A stretch of DNA of 64,000 nucleotides from Haematococcus lacustris (Eukaryota > Chlorophyta > Chlorophyceae > Chlamydomonadales > Haematococcaceae). The stretch is taken from positions 3,342,828 through 3,406,827 of the forward strand of contig JASKMD010000004.1 in assembly GCA_030144725.1 (NCBI GenBank), written 5' to 3'. A program made the position numbers and the translations under genes. The notes beneath the pieces were generated by a model. It was not told where the DNA came from and searched no databases. It saw only the letters and a program-made list of their open reading frames with translations. This document shows, in pieces, positions 35,501 through 45,704 of the stretch. Position 1 is the first letter of the stretch, and the number at the start of each line of letters is the position of its first letter.

Positions 35501-38500
35501 GGCTGGGGGGCGGGCTGGGAGGGTGGTGTGGGTGGGGAGTCCCTGGGGGCGGAGGTGGGGGGTGGCTGCAGTGAGCGTGGCAGCAGCAGCGGGTGCTGTG
35601 GGGCTGGCAGCGGTAGGTCTGGGTGCTTCAGCGCTCACTGCCGCTGGGGCAGCGGGGGCAGCGGGGGCACAGGCCACCGCAAGATCTGGTCACATCCCGG
35701 ATCACTCTTCCACACAAAAGGATCCAACTCAGGCACCTGGCTTGGCTGCCCCTAAGGCCAACCTCAGCAGCCACAGTGGCAGTGAGGGTGACAACGGTGC
35801 AGGCCAGAGCTTAGGGTCCCTCCCCCCCTCTGACCTGCCCCTCCCCCACCCCCTACCTTACCCACCTCGTAGCGCCAGCTCTCACCTCTCACTCTTACAC
35901 CTGTCGCTGGCGGCCCTGGGGGGGCGGCTGCCCTGCCTGGGCACCCACAGCCTGCTGACCCCCCCCTCAGCCCCTTGGACGGGCCCCCCTTCCCCCTCCC
36001 CCTCCCCCTCACCCCCTCACCCTCACCCTCCCACCTTACCTCCACTCCAGCCCCACCCCACCCACCCCCTGGAACCCCCACCCTCAGTGACAGCCAGGGG
36101 GAGTCAGCAGCAGGTGTTGAGCTGTTGGCTATGAACCAGGTACCTCCAGTGCTGCTGACCAGGGGCTCCTCGCTGCAGTGGTCGCTGCTGCAGGTTCAGG
36201 GGCAGCAGCAGCTGCTGGGGCGCCGTCCGCGGCAGCAGCAGAGGGCGGCGGCAGGCGTGGCGGCTGCCGCCTCAGCCGCCACTGCTGCCACTGCCTCCGC
36301 CTCAGCAGGGATGAGGGCAGAGGGAGCAGCAGCAGCAGCAGCAGCAGCAGGGGAGAGCAGCAGCCAGGGCCAGGGGGGGTGGTGAGAAGGCGGGCTGGTC
36401 AGCAGGCTGCGGCGGCTAGGCAGGGGACGAGCACTGAGGGGGCTCCTCCGGTGGAGGAGGTGGAGGGCAAGTTTGACGAGTGGGCGCAACTCCTTGGCCC
36501 CTGGAGGGTGAGGGCTGGCCCCCCCTGATTCCCCCTGCTGCTGTGCCCCCCCCCAGCAGCCCCCCAGCGCCCCCAGCGCCCTCCCTGCCGCCCCCCCCCC
36601 CCACGGGCTCCATGCCCCCCCCGCAGCCCCCCGCTCGGCCGCCTTTGACCCTTCCGACGATTCACACGCTGCCCCTGCTCCTGCCCCTGAACACCCTGCC
36701 CCTGGGCCCCTGGCCATTGCCTTGAGGTCTCCACGCTCCTCTGCCCCATGCTGTGCAGCAGGCTGCCCCTGCAGGCCTGTAAACCCTGCTCTCAGAGCTG
36801 CTGGCCATGCCCTGGAGGCCCCACACCCCCTAGGCTTCACCTAGATCCTGGCGTCCTCTGCTGTGCAGCAGGCTGCCCCTGCCTCCCCTCTCTACCTGGT
36901 AGCTGGCTCACTTGCGGCTCCCAGCCCTGCCTTCCTCACTCTCCCTCACTCTTCCACAACATCCTCCCCAAACATGCACTTGACCCAAAGCTGGTCCTGC
37001 TGATCCAGCTGCCACTGGGTCCTGCTGATCCGTCTCAGGACCTGGTCTCCCCAGTGCTGCTGGGAGCTGAGAACCTGCCCATGCTTGGCAGCGAGGAGGC
37101 TGCGCGGCCCATGCTGTTTGTTGGCAACCACCAGCGCATGGGCCTCTACGACACCCCCCTGCTGGTGTACGAGCTAGCGGTCAGGGGCTACAAGTGAGTG
37201 GGGCAGGGGGGCAGGGGGCAGGGAATGGGTCAGGAAGGAAGGGGGGCAGTGTTAGGGAGTGGGCCAGGAGGGAAGGGGGCAGGGGTAGTGAAGCACAGGG
37301 GGAAGAGAGGGGGAAGGGGGGCAGGGCAACGGAAGGGATGTAAGAAGGGGAGGGAAGGGGAGGGAAGGGGAGGGAAGGGAAGGGGAAAGATTGGGAGGGG
37401 GATCAGAGGAGGGCAAGTGAAGGTGAGGAGGGGAGTTGCTCTTGGTGGAGGGGGAGGGGGAGGGGGAGGGGGAGGGGGAGGGGGAGCGCGTGAGGGTGAG
37501 GGTGAGGAGTAAAGGCGGGGCAGCTGGGCCCCCAGCACTAAGCAACACCCCTCACCAGCAGCAAGAGAGAGTGCAGTGCCATCAGGCATGGCGCACCCAC
37601 ATCTGCTTGACCGCCCTGGCGGGGGGCTAGGCAGCAGCCCTCAGCCGGCAGGGCCTAGGGATGGGGTTAGGGGCATGGGTTAGGGATGGGTTAGGGGATG
37701 GGTCAGGGGCAGGCTGTGGGGAGGGGCAGGCTTGGGGAAGGGGCTAGCGGATCAAGCGTCAGCAGGCCCAGTGCCCTGCCCTCTGCCTGCCCCCTTCCGG
37801 CCGCAGGGTGCGGGGCTTGGCCCACCCCAAGCACTGGTCAGGGCCTGTGGGTCCGTTCTTTGAGCAGTTTGGTGCGGTGAAGGCCAGCCCCATGGCCGCT
37901 TTCAGGTGCTGGGGGCAGGGGAAGAGACGAGGGAGGAGGGGTGGATGAGTGAGAGAAGCTGGTCAGCTGAGCAGCGTGTGACGTGCAGGGAGGTGGCCGA
38001 GGGGGAAGGAAGTAGGGGCAAGCTGGGGCATGCTTCTCACCTTGTGGTGAGCAAGGTCCAACTGAGCTCAGCTTATGCATGGGCAGCTGAGCAGGTGTGC
38101 AGTCTGTTGTGGTAGGTGGCGGTGCTGACAGTTGCTAGCTGGCCGGCCGGTGGTCAAATGTGGGTACAAATGTGATGCCCTGGGTGCGCTGCTCCATGTT
38201 GTGCAGGCTGCTGAAGCAGAATGAGAAGGTGCTGCTGTTCCCAGGAGGGGCCCCGGTGAGTCAGCTGCTGGCCCCCCCGCCCTCACCCAGGCAACATGCA
38301 CATGGCGGTCACTGGCAGTGCCATCACCAGCCAGCCCACCCCCTGCCCCTCCCCCTCCGCACCCCCCCCTCCCCCCCCGTCCCCCTCCCCCCCTCCCCCT
38401 CCCCCTCCCCCCTCCCCCCCTCCCCCTCCCCCCTCCCCCTCCCCCTCCCCCTCCCCCTCCCCCTCCCCTCCCCCTCCCCCTCCCCCTCCCCCTCCCCAGC

Positions 38501-40221
38501 ATCCGTCCCGCCTGCCCCTCCCCTGCCCTTGCTCTCCAGAGAGGTAAACAAGCCACGGGGCAGTGAGTACCGGCTGCTGTGGAAGGAGGGTGCTGACTTC
38601 GTGCGCCTGGCAGCTAAGTGCGGCGCCCTCATCGTGCCCTTTGCAGCAGTCGGCGCCGATGACGCCTACGATTGTCATGCTGGTGGGTGCAGGCGGGGAC
38701 GTGCTGAAGCCAGTGGCAAGGGAGTTGGTGAGCGGGGTGCTCTTGACAGACAGACAGACAGCAGGGATAGCCAAGGGACTGAGGGCAGGGGGGTGGCACT
38801 GAACCCACCCCAGTGCAGAGTGGCTCAGCTGCATCTAGGTAGGGCGGTGGTGGAGGTGGTGGTGGTGGTGGTGGTGGTGTAGGGGTGAATGCAGCACAGC
38901 CTTATTAGAGGCAGAGCTTTCAAGTAAGCCAACTTGACCTCAACCTCCTTACTCCAACAAGGGTGGAGGGTGCAGGGGGTGGGCGTTGCAACCGCCTCTC
39001 GTTCAACCACAGATGCACCACGGGTGAGGTGAGTCACAGGTGAGGTGGGATGGAGGTTGCAGAAGTGTAGGGTACTACTATCAAAGATGCATTTTCCATA
39101 AGGCCATACATACTGTAGTGATACGCCTTGTTGGTGATACGCTGATTTGGTGAAAACCCAAATTTCATGCTCAAAGAGAAGGTGATACAATTTGGTGACG
39201 AAAAACATCTCATGCTCAACAAATTTTCACTCAAAATCCATGCTCAAATAATAGGTGATACAATTTGGTGACAAATTGATTTGGTGAAATCACCAACAGG
39301 GCGTATCACTACGGTATTGTACATGCTCTCCGGGGATCGAATCCTGCCAAGCCCAGCGCCCCAGCCTCACCCTCACCTAGCCTCAGCCTCAGCCAAGGTG
39401 CCTGGCCTTGCTGCTCCAGGATGCGGACGAGGTGGCTGCACACCCTGTGTTGGGCCCCCTGGCCCGCCAGGTGTTTGGCGCCATAGACCCTGACATTGAT
39501 GTGGCGGAGGCGCTGCTGCCCCTCACACGCCTGCCAGGTGAGCAGGCATGGAAAGTTCCCCCAGCCCCCCCACTTGCCCACAATACGTGTGGGGTGCCAT
39601 GTTCTGTCTGGAGGGTTGCCTAGTCATATTCAACAGGAAAGGTGAGGCCCTGAAAAAACATTTCTGGGCTTGGTAAAAGAGGGAAGGGGTGGGGCAAGGC
39701 AGGGGATCATACACCGCTTTGATTAATATAGTCTACTTGTGTTGGTGTGCGTTGCAGTGGTTGGCATCCCGACCCCGATCCCGGTGCCGAACCTGAACCG
39801 ACTGTATTTCAAGATCGCGCCTCCGGTGGACACCCGGCAACTTACGGATCTGCGCGACACGGCGGGTGTTCAGGCGCTGTACGACGACGTGAAGCACACC
39901 GTCGAGCGGGTGCGTGCCTTGCAAGCCGGTAGTCGATTACAGCTTTCTTTGCAGCAAAGATCTGTGTTCAGGCGCCCGAGCAACTCGTGGTTTGAGCTTG
40001 CGCGTGGTAGGAAGGTGCGGGGCAACCTAGTGCACACCTTGTGACAACTTGGCTGGCACACCTGCTCCTGCCGTGTGCAGTGCATGGGGGAACTGCTCGT
40101 GTATCGGGATCAAGACGAGGAGTCGGACCTGGGTGGTCGCTTCCGCCGCACGCTGGGCAGGTGGACCAACCTCGTGCGCGACACAACCACTGGCGATACA
40201 GCATCCAAGATCAGAAGCTGA
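29573..40221 (+). CDS. Phytyl ester synthase-type protein (alpha/beta hydrolase + DAGAT acyltransferase)
   Basis: Exons supported by phase: 29,975-30,062, 30,502-30,681, 31,275-31,388, 32,214-32,290, 32,896-33,069, 34,817-34,929, about 35,204-35,400, about 36,424-36,507, 37,039-37,193, 37,807-37,905, 38,207-38,255, about 38,530-38,727, 39,420-39,537, 39,758-39,909 and 40,081-40,221. A possible first exon, 29,573-29,794, is rich in Ser/Thr/Arg like a plastid transit peptide. Hydrolase motifs: YLPGTDGTGQAV, VTLVGESFGGVLGL (nucleophile Ser), RVLIISSARDRLLPS (Asp), LPNSGHAALLE (His). Acyltransferase motifs: PMLFVGNHQRMGLYD, LAHPKHWSGPVGPFFEQFG, KVLLFPGGAP, YRLLWKEGADFVRLAAKCGA, LYFKIAPPVDTRQL. 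Plant PES proteins esterify phytol and make triacylglycerol in plastids. Some sequence is lost in the N gap, and two junctions need one or two base changes to stay in frame. Confidence 0.85.
32304..32890. repeat. (CCCCCT)n hexanucleotide array in PES intron, about 98 copies
   Basis: Nearly perfect CCCCCT units in the intron between 32,290 and 32,896, with one CCCCT slip near 32,555 and two CCCCCA variants. Open frames through it are repeat artefacts. Confidence 0.95.
33070..34246 (+). other. PES intron or low-complexity linker, unresolved
   Basis: Between exon 32,896-33,069 and the gap the plus strand keeps a long open frame of Pro/Ser/Ala-rich sequence (for example SPSPSPALPAPAAPDPVSP). It could be a coding linker or intron. 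No domain is visible, and the next certain exon starts at 34,817. Confidence 0.4.
34247..34746. other. Assembly gap (500 N)
   Basis: Exactly 500 N, a conventional placeholder for a gap of unknown size. It lies inside the PES gene, flanked on the left by CTCCTGCAC repeats. Confidence 1.
38341..38497. repeat. CCCCCT-rich array in PES intron
   Basis: A second, interrupted run of CCCCCT and CCCCCCT units in the same gene, between the exon ending FPGGAP and the exon starting near EVNKPRGSEY. Smaller runs of the same unit occur at 33,419-33,456 and 35,990-36,008, and its complement at 37,447-37,487. Confidence 0.9.
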
Positions 40222-40504
40222 GCAGGCCCAAGCGCCCGCTAGTTTCTTGTTGAGTTGTAGCAGTAGTGTTGTTCGTTTCATGCGGCGCATCCCATTACGT
40301 GTCGATGCGATGTAGTAACATGTTGGAGGGCCGTTCCGACATTGGTACCGTTCATAGCTCGTACATATAGGTCGTAGCCAGCACTGTTGGTAAGCTGATA
40401 GCCCGACCGCACGGAAGCGGAAGGGCTCGATAGCCGAGGGTAGCAGCCATTCAGGGGCGTTTTCGCAGTAATCTATTCCCCGGTGACACAGCTGCTTCCG
40501 TCAC
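40222..40504 (+). other. Probable PES 3' UTR
   Basis: Follows the PES stop codon directly and ends where a transposase fragment begins. No gene visible. Confidence 0.4.
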
Positions 40505-40637
40505 TTGTCCTATAGCAGCATTCGTTGCTGGTCCTGAAGGTCTTCGGGCACACCAACAGTCAGTCTGATGACGAGCACCCTGCCATCCATCTTGCATGTG
40601 CAGCCATCAAACTGCATTGCTTGGCCTTGCCCACCCC
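40505..40637 (-). pseudogene. Transposase fragment D (start of RNase-H-like exon), continued at 44,966-45,030
   Basis: On the minus strand MQFDGCTCKMDGRVLVIRLT corresponds to [20 protein letters not shown] of element A exon 2. After the F element, CTGCCGTGCACCATGTGCCTACCA at 44,974 on resembles the intron side of the same exon in element A (24,085-24,108). The fragment is therefore a diverged copy cut in two by a later insertion. Confidence 0.65.
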
Positions 40638-41435
40638 CAGTGATGGGTACTACAAGATACGTGTATCGATACCGATACGTATTTTTTGTATAATACAGAA
40701 ATACACGTATCGTATCAAAAAATACAAGTGCCGGCCGGCAAGTTGCGTGGATGCCTTCGAAGCAGCTGCTGGCTGCTGCCACAGCAAGAGTCCGCGCTAA
40801 ATCCATGCCGCGCGGTGCTAAAGCCATCGGCCTGCTCCCGGAGCAGTCGGTCGCATGTGCCGGTTTTACATGCAAGAACATCAAAGTTGGGAGGCCCTGA
40901 CTTTCCGCCGTCGCCGTCCTGCCAGCCATCAAGGACAGGCTGCGAGACTGGCTGCGCTGCTCCTAGCTGGTCCTTTCCCGCGTGACATGTTGCCTCTGTA
41001 TCGCTGTATTGTGGTCACCCCCGCCATTGGCCCCGCAATTCACTTTTTGGCACCGTCTTTGATCCGCTGCATGTAATTCTTCCACCATTGGGCTCTACAT
41101 CTCACAACGGTGTCGCTAGCAGGTTAGGCCCTCTTTTGTCGATTGTACTGCATTGTCTCGACGACTTGATCAGCTTCGCAATGTCATTCTCCATCTGTTT
41201 ATATGCGTGTCGCAACAGGAGAGGTGGATTGGTGGCCGGAGGCATTTCCGTGCCGAGCAGCCTTTGCTGCCGTTGGACTGGGCAACTCGCGAATACATCT
41301 CAGGTAAGCACGGGGTGCTGTTTCTTAGTGCGTTTTGCATACAATGTCAACACATGCAACCAAATCTGCTGACCTCCACAGGTGCTTGGCTGTTGTGAGG
41401 ATCAACACCAAACCCACACCAGCCCCACAGCAGCA

Positions 41436-41470
41436 GTGCAGCCAGGCTATCAGTGATAGCCTGGCTGCAC
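41436..41470. repeat. Perfect 35-bp palindrome at the left junction of element B
   Basis: Arms of 17 bp (GTGCAGCCAGGCTATCA and its complement) around a single G, ending two bases before the element terminus at 41,472. The motif CTATCAG at 41,447-41,453 equals the 7 bp directly after the right end of element B (44,443-44,449). Confidence 0.95.
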
Positions 41471-41761
41471 TTCAGGCGACCCCAACTTTCAAAAAATGGC
41501 TGGAAATGATCGGAAACCGACCCCTGGTAATCAAAACGACGCCGCGTCTCAGCCACGTGGTTTCTATTTATGATTCGCACATCCCTGGATAGAGGACTCT
41601 GTCAGCTATGCGGTGCAGCTTGTAACATTAAATATTGTGCAGTGTGCTGAGTGCTAAGGCGGCTCAAATCTTGACATTCAAATGCATGCCAGTTTTGCTC
41701 ATGCGGGCCTCGCCGCGACCGACCGCCGCGACCGACGTGGCCCAGTAGCCTCTGCAAACAG

Positions 41762-43720
41762 TCAGGGACAGTCGCCGCAGTCAAAACAATGCACATGGCA
41801 CGCCAAACCGATGTAACGACGCCCCTCCACCCATGCTCGGAAGTATACAACGCTGCTGCATTGCTTGACCGCTTCGTGAGTAGTACCTACTACCTGGCCA
41901 CTCTGTGAGGCCACACAAGGTGTGTAGGCCATTGCTACGTCACCTTGCTCGACTTGTTGGGTCCGGTCCCTCCCGCCCGCCCTCCGCTTGCGTGTCGAGC
42001 TGGTGTCCAGCTCCGCCCTGACCCCTGACCCCTGCTGCTCAGCTGGAGGGGTGGGCAGCCCAGGGGCAGCACCAGCACCAGCTGCCTGCTGCTGCCAGGG
42101 GGGTGCAGCAGGAGGGGGGGGCAGGTCAGGGGCAGCACCAGCACCAGCTGCCTGCTGCTGCCAGGGGGGTGCAGCAGGAGGGGGGGGCAGCCCAGGGGCA
42201 GCACCAGCAGCAGCCGCCTGCTGCTGCCAGGGGGGTGCAGCACGAGGGGTGGGCAGGTCAGGGGCAGCACCAGCAGCAGCCGCCTGCTGCTGCCAGGGGG
42301 GTGCAGCACGAGGGGTGGGCAGGTCAGGGGCAGCACCAGCAGCAGCCGCCTGCTGCTGCCACGGGGGTGCAGCACGAGGGGTGGGCAGCCCAGGGGCAGC
42401 ACCAGCACCAGCCGCCTGCTGCTGCCAGGGGGGTGCAGCAGGAGGGGGGGGCAGCCCAGGGGCAGCACCAGCACCAGCTGCCAGCTCCTGCCAGGGGGGT
42501 GCAGCAGGAGGGGGGGGCAGGTCAGGGGCGGCACCAGCACCGGCACCTGTTGCTACCTCCAGCTCATCGCCATGCAGGGCGGCTACTGTGTTGCAGATAT
42601 GGGCCATGACAAGACCCTTCAGCTTGGGCTTCAGCCACCCCTTCATAAGCTCCTGCTGGTGGAAGCGAAGGTAAGCTTGCAGCTCCCTGACAGATAGCTT
42701 CTCAGCCTCCTCGACAGTGGTGTGGCTGTAGTCGCGCCCATCATAGGTCAGAGCATATGCTGCAGACAGTCTATGCTGCCCCTCATGGTCCCCCACATCA
42801 ACCACCACCTGTCCCACTCTATGAGTTGCTGCTGCTGCTTTCATCTCCGCCTTTGCTATCCGTCGGGCCATAGCTGCTGCTGCCTCCTCACGCCGCACTT
42901 CCTTGCGTAGCTCTGGCAGCCGCTGTGCAAAGTCAAGCACGTCCACGCCGTCAATGGCATCGATGTGGGTACGCATGGACATGAGCTCAAGCAGAGCTGG
43001 CAGCTCCATGAACATGCCCGTCCCATGCTTGAGTAGCTGCAGCAGGGACTCCACAGGGGCATTGGAGATTGGGCAGGCAAGGTAATACACCTCCAGATGC
43101 GCTTGCAGTTGTTGCTGGTCCTGCTCACTCAGCGCGCGCATGTCAGCCATGTCACGGATATGCTCTTTATGCTTCTCCCATGTGCCATGCGCGTCCCACA
43201 CACGAGGGTCACACATTGGCAGCCGCTGCCCTGTCCTCTTCTGTTGCTGGCCCTCCACTCCCTGCTGCTGCTGCTGGTCTTCCTGTTGTTGCTGCATCAT
43301 CTCTGCATGGCTAACCACCTCTTGCGCTGCCTCCCAACGCGTTGTAGTGTCAGAGCTGCCAAGAGCTGCAAAGAGGCCAGGCAGGGCATTCTGCATCTGG
43401 ACGTGTTGTTCGTAGTAGCTTGACATGGCCTTGCAATGCACCTGCAGGTAGGTGAGCAGTTGATGCTCCAGTTGCTGTCGCTGCTGAGCTGGCACCAAGT
43501 GTTGCAGCTGGCCTTGCATGTCTGACAAGAGCTGAGAGCTGTTGGTCCACGTCTGTGACAGGCTGGTCTGCACAGCTTGAACATGCCGGTACAACTCAAA
43601 AGCATGCAAGCCATCATGCTGACTTGCCCACAGGAGCTCCGGCTGAAGCAAAGAACTGCCCACTACCGCCACCACGCAAATCTTCAGCAGCAGGTCGGTG
43701 TCCTTGAAGTAGCCACTAAG
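41762..43720 (-). pseudogene. C-terminal half of hAT-like transposase (element B)
   Basis: A long open frame reads YFKDTDLLLKICVVAVVG, SLLQPELLWASQHDG, RLPMCDPRVWDAHGTWEKH, LACPISNAPVESLLQLLKHG and HRVGQVVVDVGDHEGQHRL. It then runs through about eight 22-residue Ala/Pro/Gln repeats and a basic segment with STRKRRAGGRDRTQQVEQ, ending in CFDCGDCP. At positions where element A has a nonsense codon, this copy has serine (QLLSDMQGQ). The catalytic first half is absent, so it cannot transpose alone, though it keeps the dimerisation-like region and could in principle be expressed as a partial protein. Confidence 0.7.
42049..42550. repeat. 66-bp coding minisatellite, about 7-8 units
   Basis: Period 66 bp (for example 42,061 to 42,127), encoding PPWQQQAAAAGAAPDLPTPR plus AA per unit on the minus strand. 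Units differ by substitutions only, so the frame is kept. Element A has about three units and copy C one. Confidence 0.9.
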
Positions 43721-45030
43721 CGCTGGGGGCTGGGAGGGGGTGGGAGGGGGCTGGGAGGGGGTGGGAGGGGCTGGCAGGCTTCTGCGGGGGCTGGGAGGTG
43801 GTGGGGCTGCAAGGGGGTGCGAGGGGGCAGGGTCCAGGCGGTCGGAGTAGGCTAGTCAACTCTGCAAGGCAGAGTCGGGTCACGCCAAAGTCAAGTACGG
43901 CGGGCCTGATTGATGAACTGCCGTGCTTTCTTTTCCAGCAGCTGTGTCGTAGAGTTACGAACAGTTTAATGACTCGATATTCTGTCACAGTGGTCAGCTT
44001 ACAACATGCCGATTTGTGCAAGGGGGTACTTTTCTGTGTGACTGGCGTGAGAGAGGAACGCACCTCCCACATAACCTTGCGCGTTTGATGCAATGTCCAG
44101 TCATCACTGGCCCCACGACGGTCTTCCGACACCGCCTGCAGCAATGAAAGGCTCGCGGAGCAAGCCTGGCGGGCTGAATTTAGATTGTACTTCTGGCTCG
44201 ATAGCAGGCGCAGCTCCATCACTGATGCCGTTACATACCACTATAGCAATCGGTTGTGAGCAGCTGAGGTGTGTCCGTGCTCGCTTGCGCCGGCACGGAC
44301 TCTGATGCAAGGATTAACGCGCCGCTTGCCAGTAGATGCGGAGTAATTCGCAGGTGCCAATGCAACAAACGCTACCGAAATCTGTGCACTTTGTAGCGAG
44401 TATTTGCATGAAGATTACCAACCCCATGTTGGGGACTCCTGACTATCAGCCCTGGAAAACAGTGAGTTGGAGGTGAGTAAGATAGTATTATATGTCATCA
44501 TGTCTAGGTCAGTTTGTTGTTCATGTGAACACTTGCGCAACGCATGACAGGCATGAACAGCTGAAGGTAGCACAGAACTGTCGTGAGGCTCAAGATTTGA
44601 TTAATCAGAACTAATTAATAAGCATGTTTTGTGGTGTGTGCCCCAAGACCTTGTCTTTGTGATTGTGTGTGCAGGATGCCAATAAATCACCCCCATCTCC
44701 ATCACCGAGCAAGGCAGCAGCGGCGTAGAGCAGCAAGTAGAGCGGCGTAGAGCAGCTAGTGTTTTGCGGCTGCTGGGTGCCGCATACGCCTGTTACACCC
44801 GACTGCGTCAAAACTTTGTCACGAGCTACACGGAGATTCGCGCCCCAGACCGTCTCACATTTGCGGGGCCAATGGCGGGGGTGACCTTGTATCGATACAG
44901 AAAATACACGTTTTTCTTGTATTTTCTTGTATTTCCTGTATCGATACACGTATTACCCGTCACTGCCCACCCCTGCCGTGCACCATGTGCCTACCATTAC
45001 CACCTCTCCTCCCACCCAGGCCCCCACCAT

Positions 45031-45704
45031 TCCATCCCCTCCCCACAGCAGTGTACATTACCGCGAAAGAGCAAGTCCCCGACGAAGCCAAGGCACGACG
45101 GCATGAATGGTGAGCATCTAGGCACCCCGACGACTGACTTCCCCAACAGCATCTACACAGCGAGCGGTACTTCTTACAAGTAGTGGATCTCTGGCCTTCG
45201 CATCCCAACAGCATCAGGCAACCCTCGCATGAGCACTGCTTTCCTCTACCAAAGGCAAAATTACTGCAAAGTGTGCACAGTGTGACCAAGGAACTACTAC
45301 CAAGGTAAGCAAGTTGCTGCAAACTACACCATGCACACACTGCTTCAGTGTGAACAGCCCAAGGTAAATTTATCCTGACATGACAGGGGTCCTTGCGCCT
45401 GCTTGTTGCTCTCATCATTCACCGTAAACAATGTTCGTGTGCATCCATGCAATACGATATGAATGGCCACCCTCACAGCCAGCTTCTTCTAAAGATGTCA
45501 AGACGGCTCCGTCTCACCCCGCCCTGCCACTGCAGCTGTCTTCATACCCCACTCTTCCTTTCTAGCCCAGCTGTTCACTCCACCCAGACACAAGCAGGTC
45601 CGTGAAGGCGTGCTGCCAGTTTAAGCGTGCTGCCAAGGCCATGGCGCTGCCAAGTCAGACTTGCACGCATGCGCTTCAACATGCCCATGGCTGTGGTGCA
45701 TTGC
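45031..45704 (-). other. LHCSR downstream region / 3' UTR
   Basis: No second gene is visible. The minus strand has a TGTAA word (plus TTACA at about 45,174), the usual chlorophyte polyadenylation signal, some 530 bp beyond the LHCSR stop; assigning it is tentative. Confidence 0.35.

Larger units (their letters stand above)
41472..44442 (-). mobile_element. hAT-like element B, deletion derivative
   Basis: Termini TCAGGCGACCCCAAC at 41,472 and, inverted, TCAGGAGTCCCCAAC ending at 44,442. It shares the 3' module and 5' region with elements 1 and A. The purine tract is joined directly to LSGYFKDTDLLLKICVV in the middle of the RNase-H-like exon, so the coiled-coil exon, the intron and the first half of exon 2 are missing. 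Confidence 0.82.
41013..44886. mobile_element. Possible element G with 26-bp perfect inverted repeats
   Basis: GGTCACCCCCGCCATTGGCC plus CCGCAA at 41,013-41,038 is perfectly inverted at 44,861-44,886. The outside flanks both read TTGT. A 19-bp match to the same terminus occurs alone at 49,529-49,547. It may be a real element nested in F, or the inverted repeat may belong to F itself. Confidence 0.45.
40638..44965. mobile_element. hAT element F, 8-bp target duplication CCCACCCC, host of nested copies
   Basis: Left end CAGTGATGGGTACTAC at 40,638; right end, inverted, CAGTGACGGGTAATAC ending at 44,965. The flanks 40,630-40,637 and 44,966-44,973 are both CCCACCCC, a perfect 8-bp duplication as expected for hAT. 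Both ends carry GTATCGATAC palindromes in AT-rich DNA. No transposase is recognised in its own sequence. It contains element B and possibly element G. Confidence 0.8.

Noticed and set aside
42049..42550. Possible CRISPR array
   Set aside because: The 66-bp units are contiguous and coding, with no unique spacers; this is a minisatellite in a eukaryotic genome.
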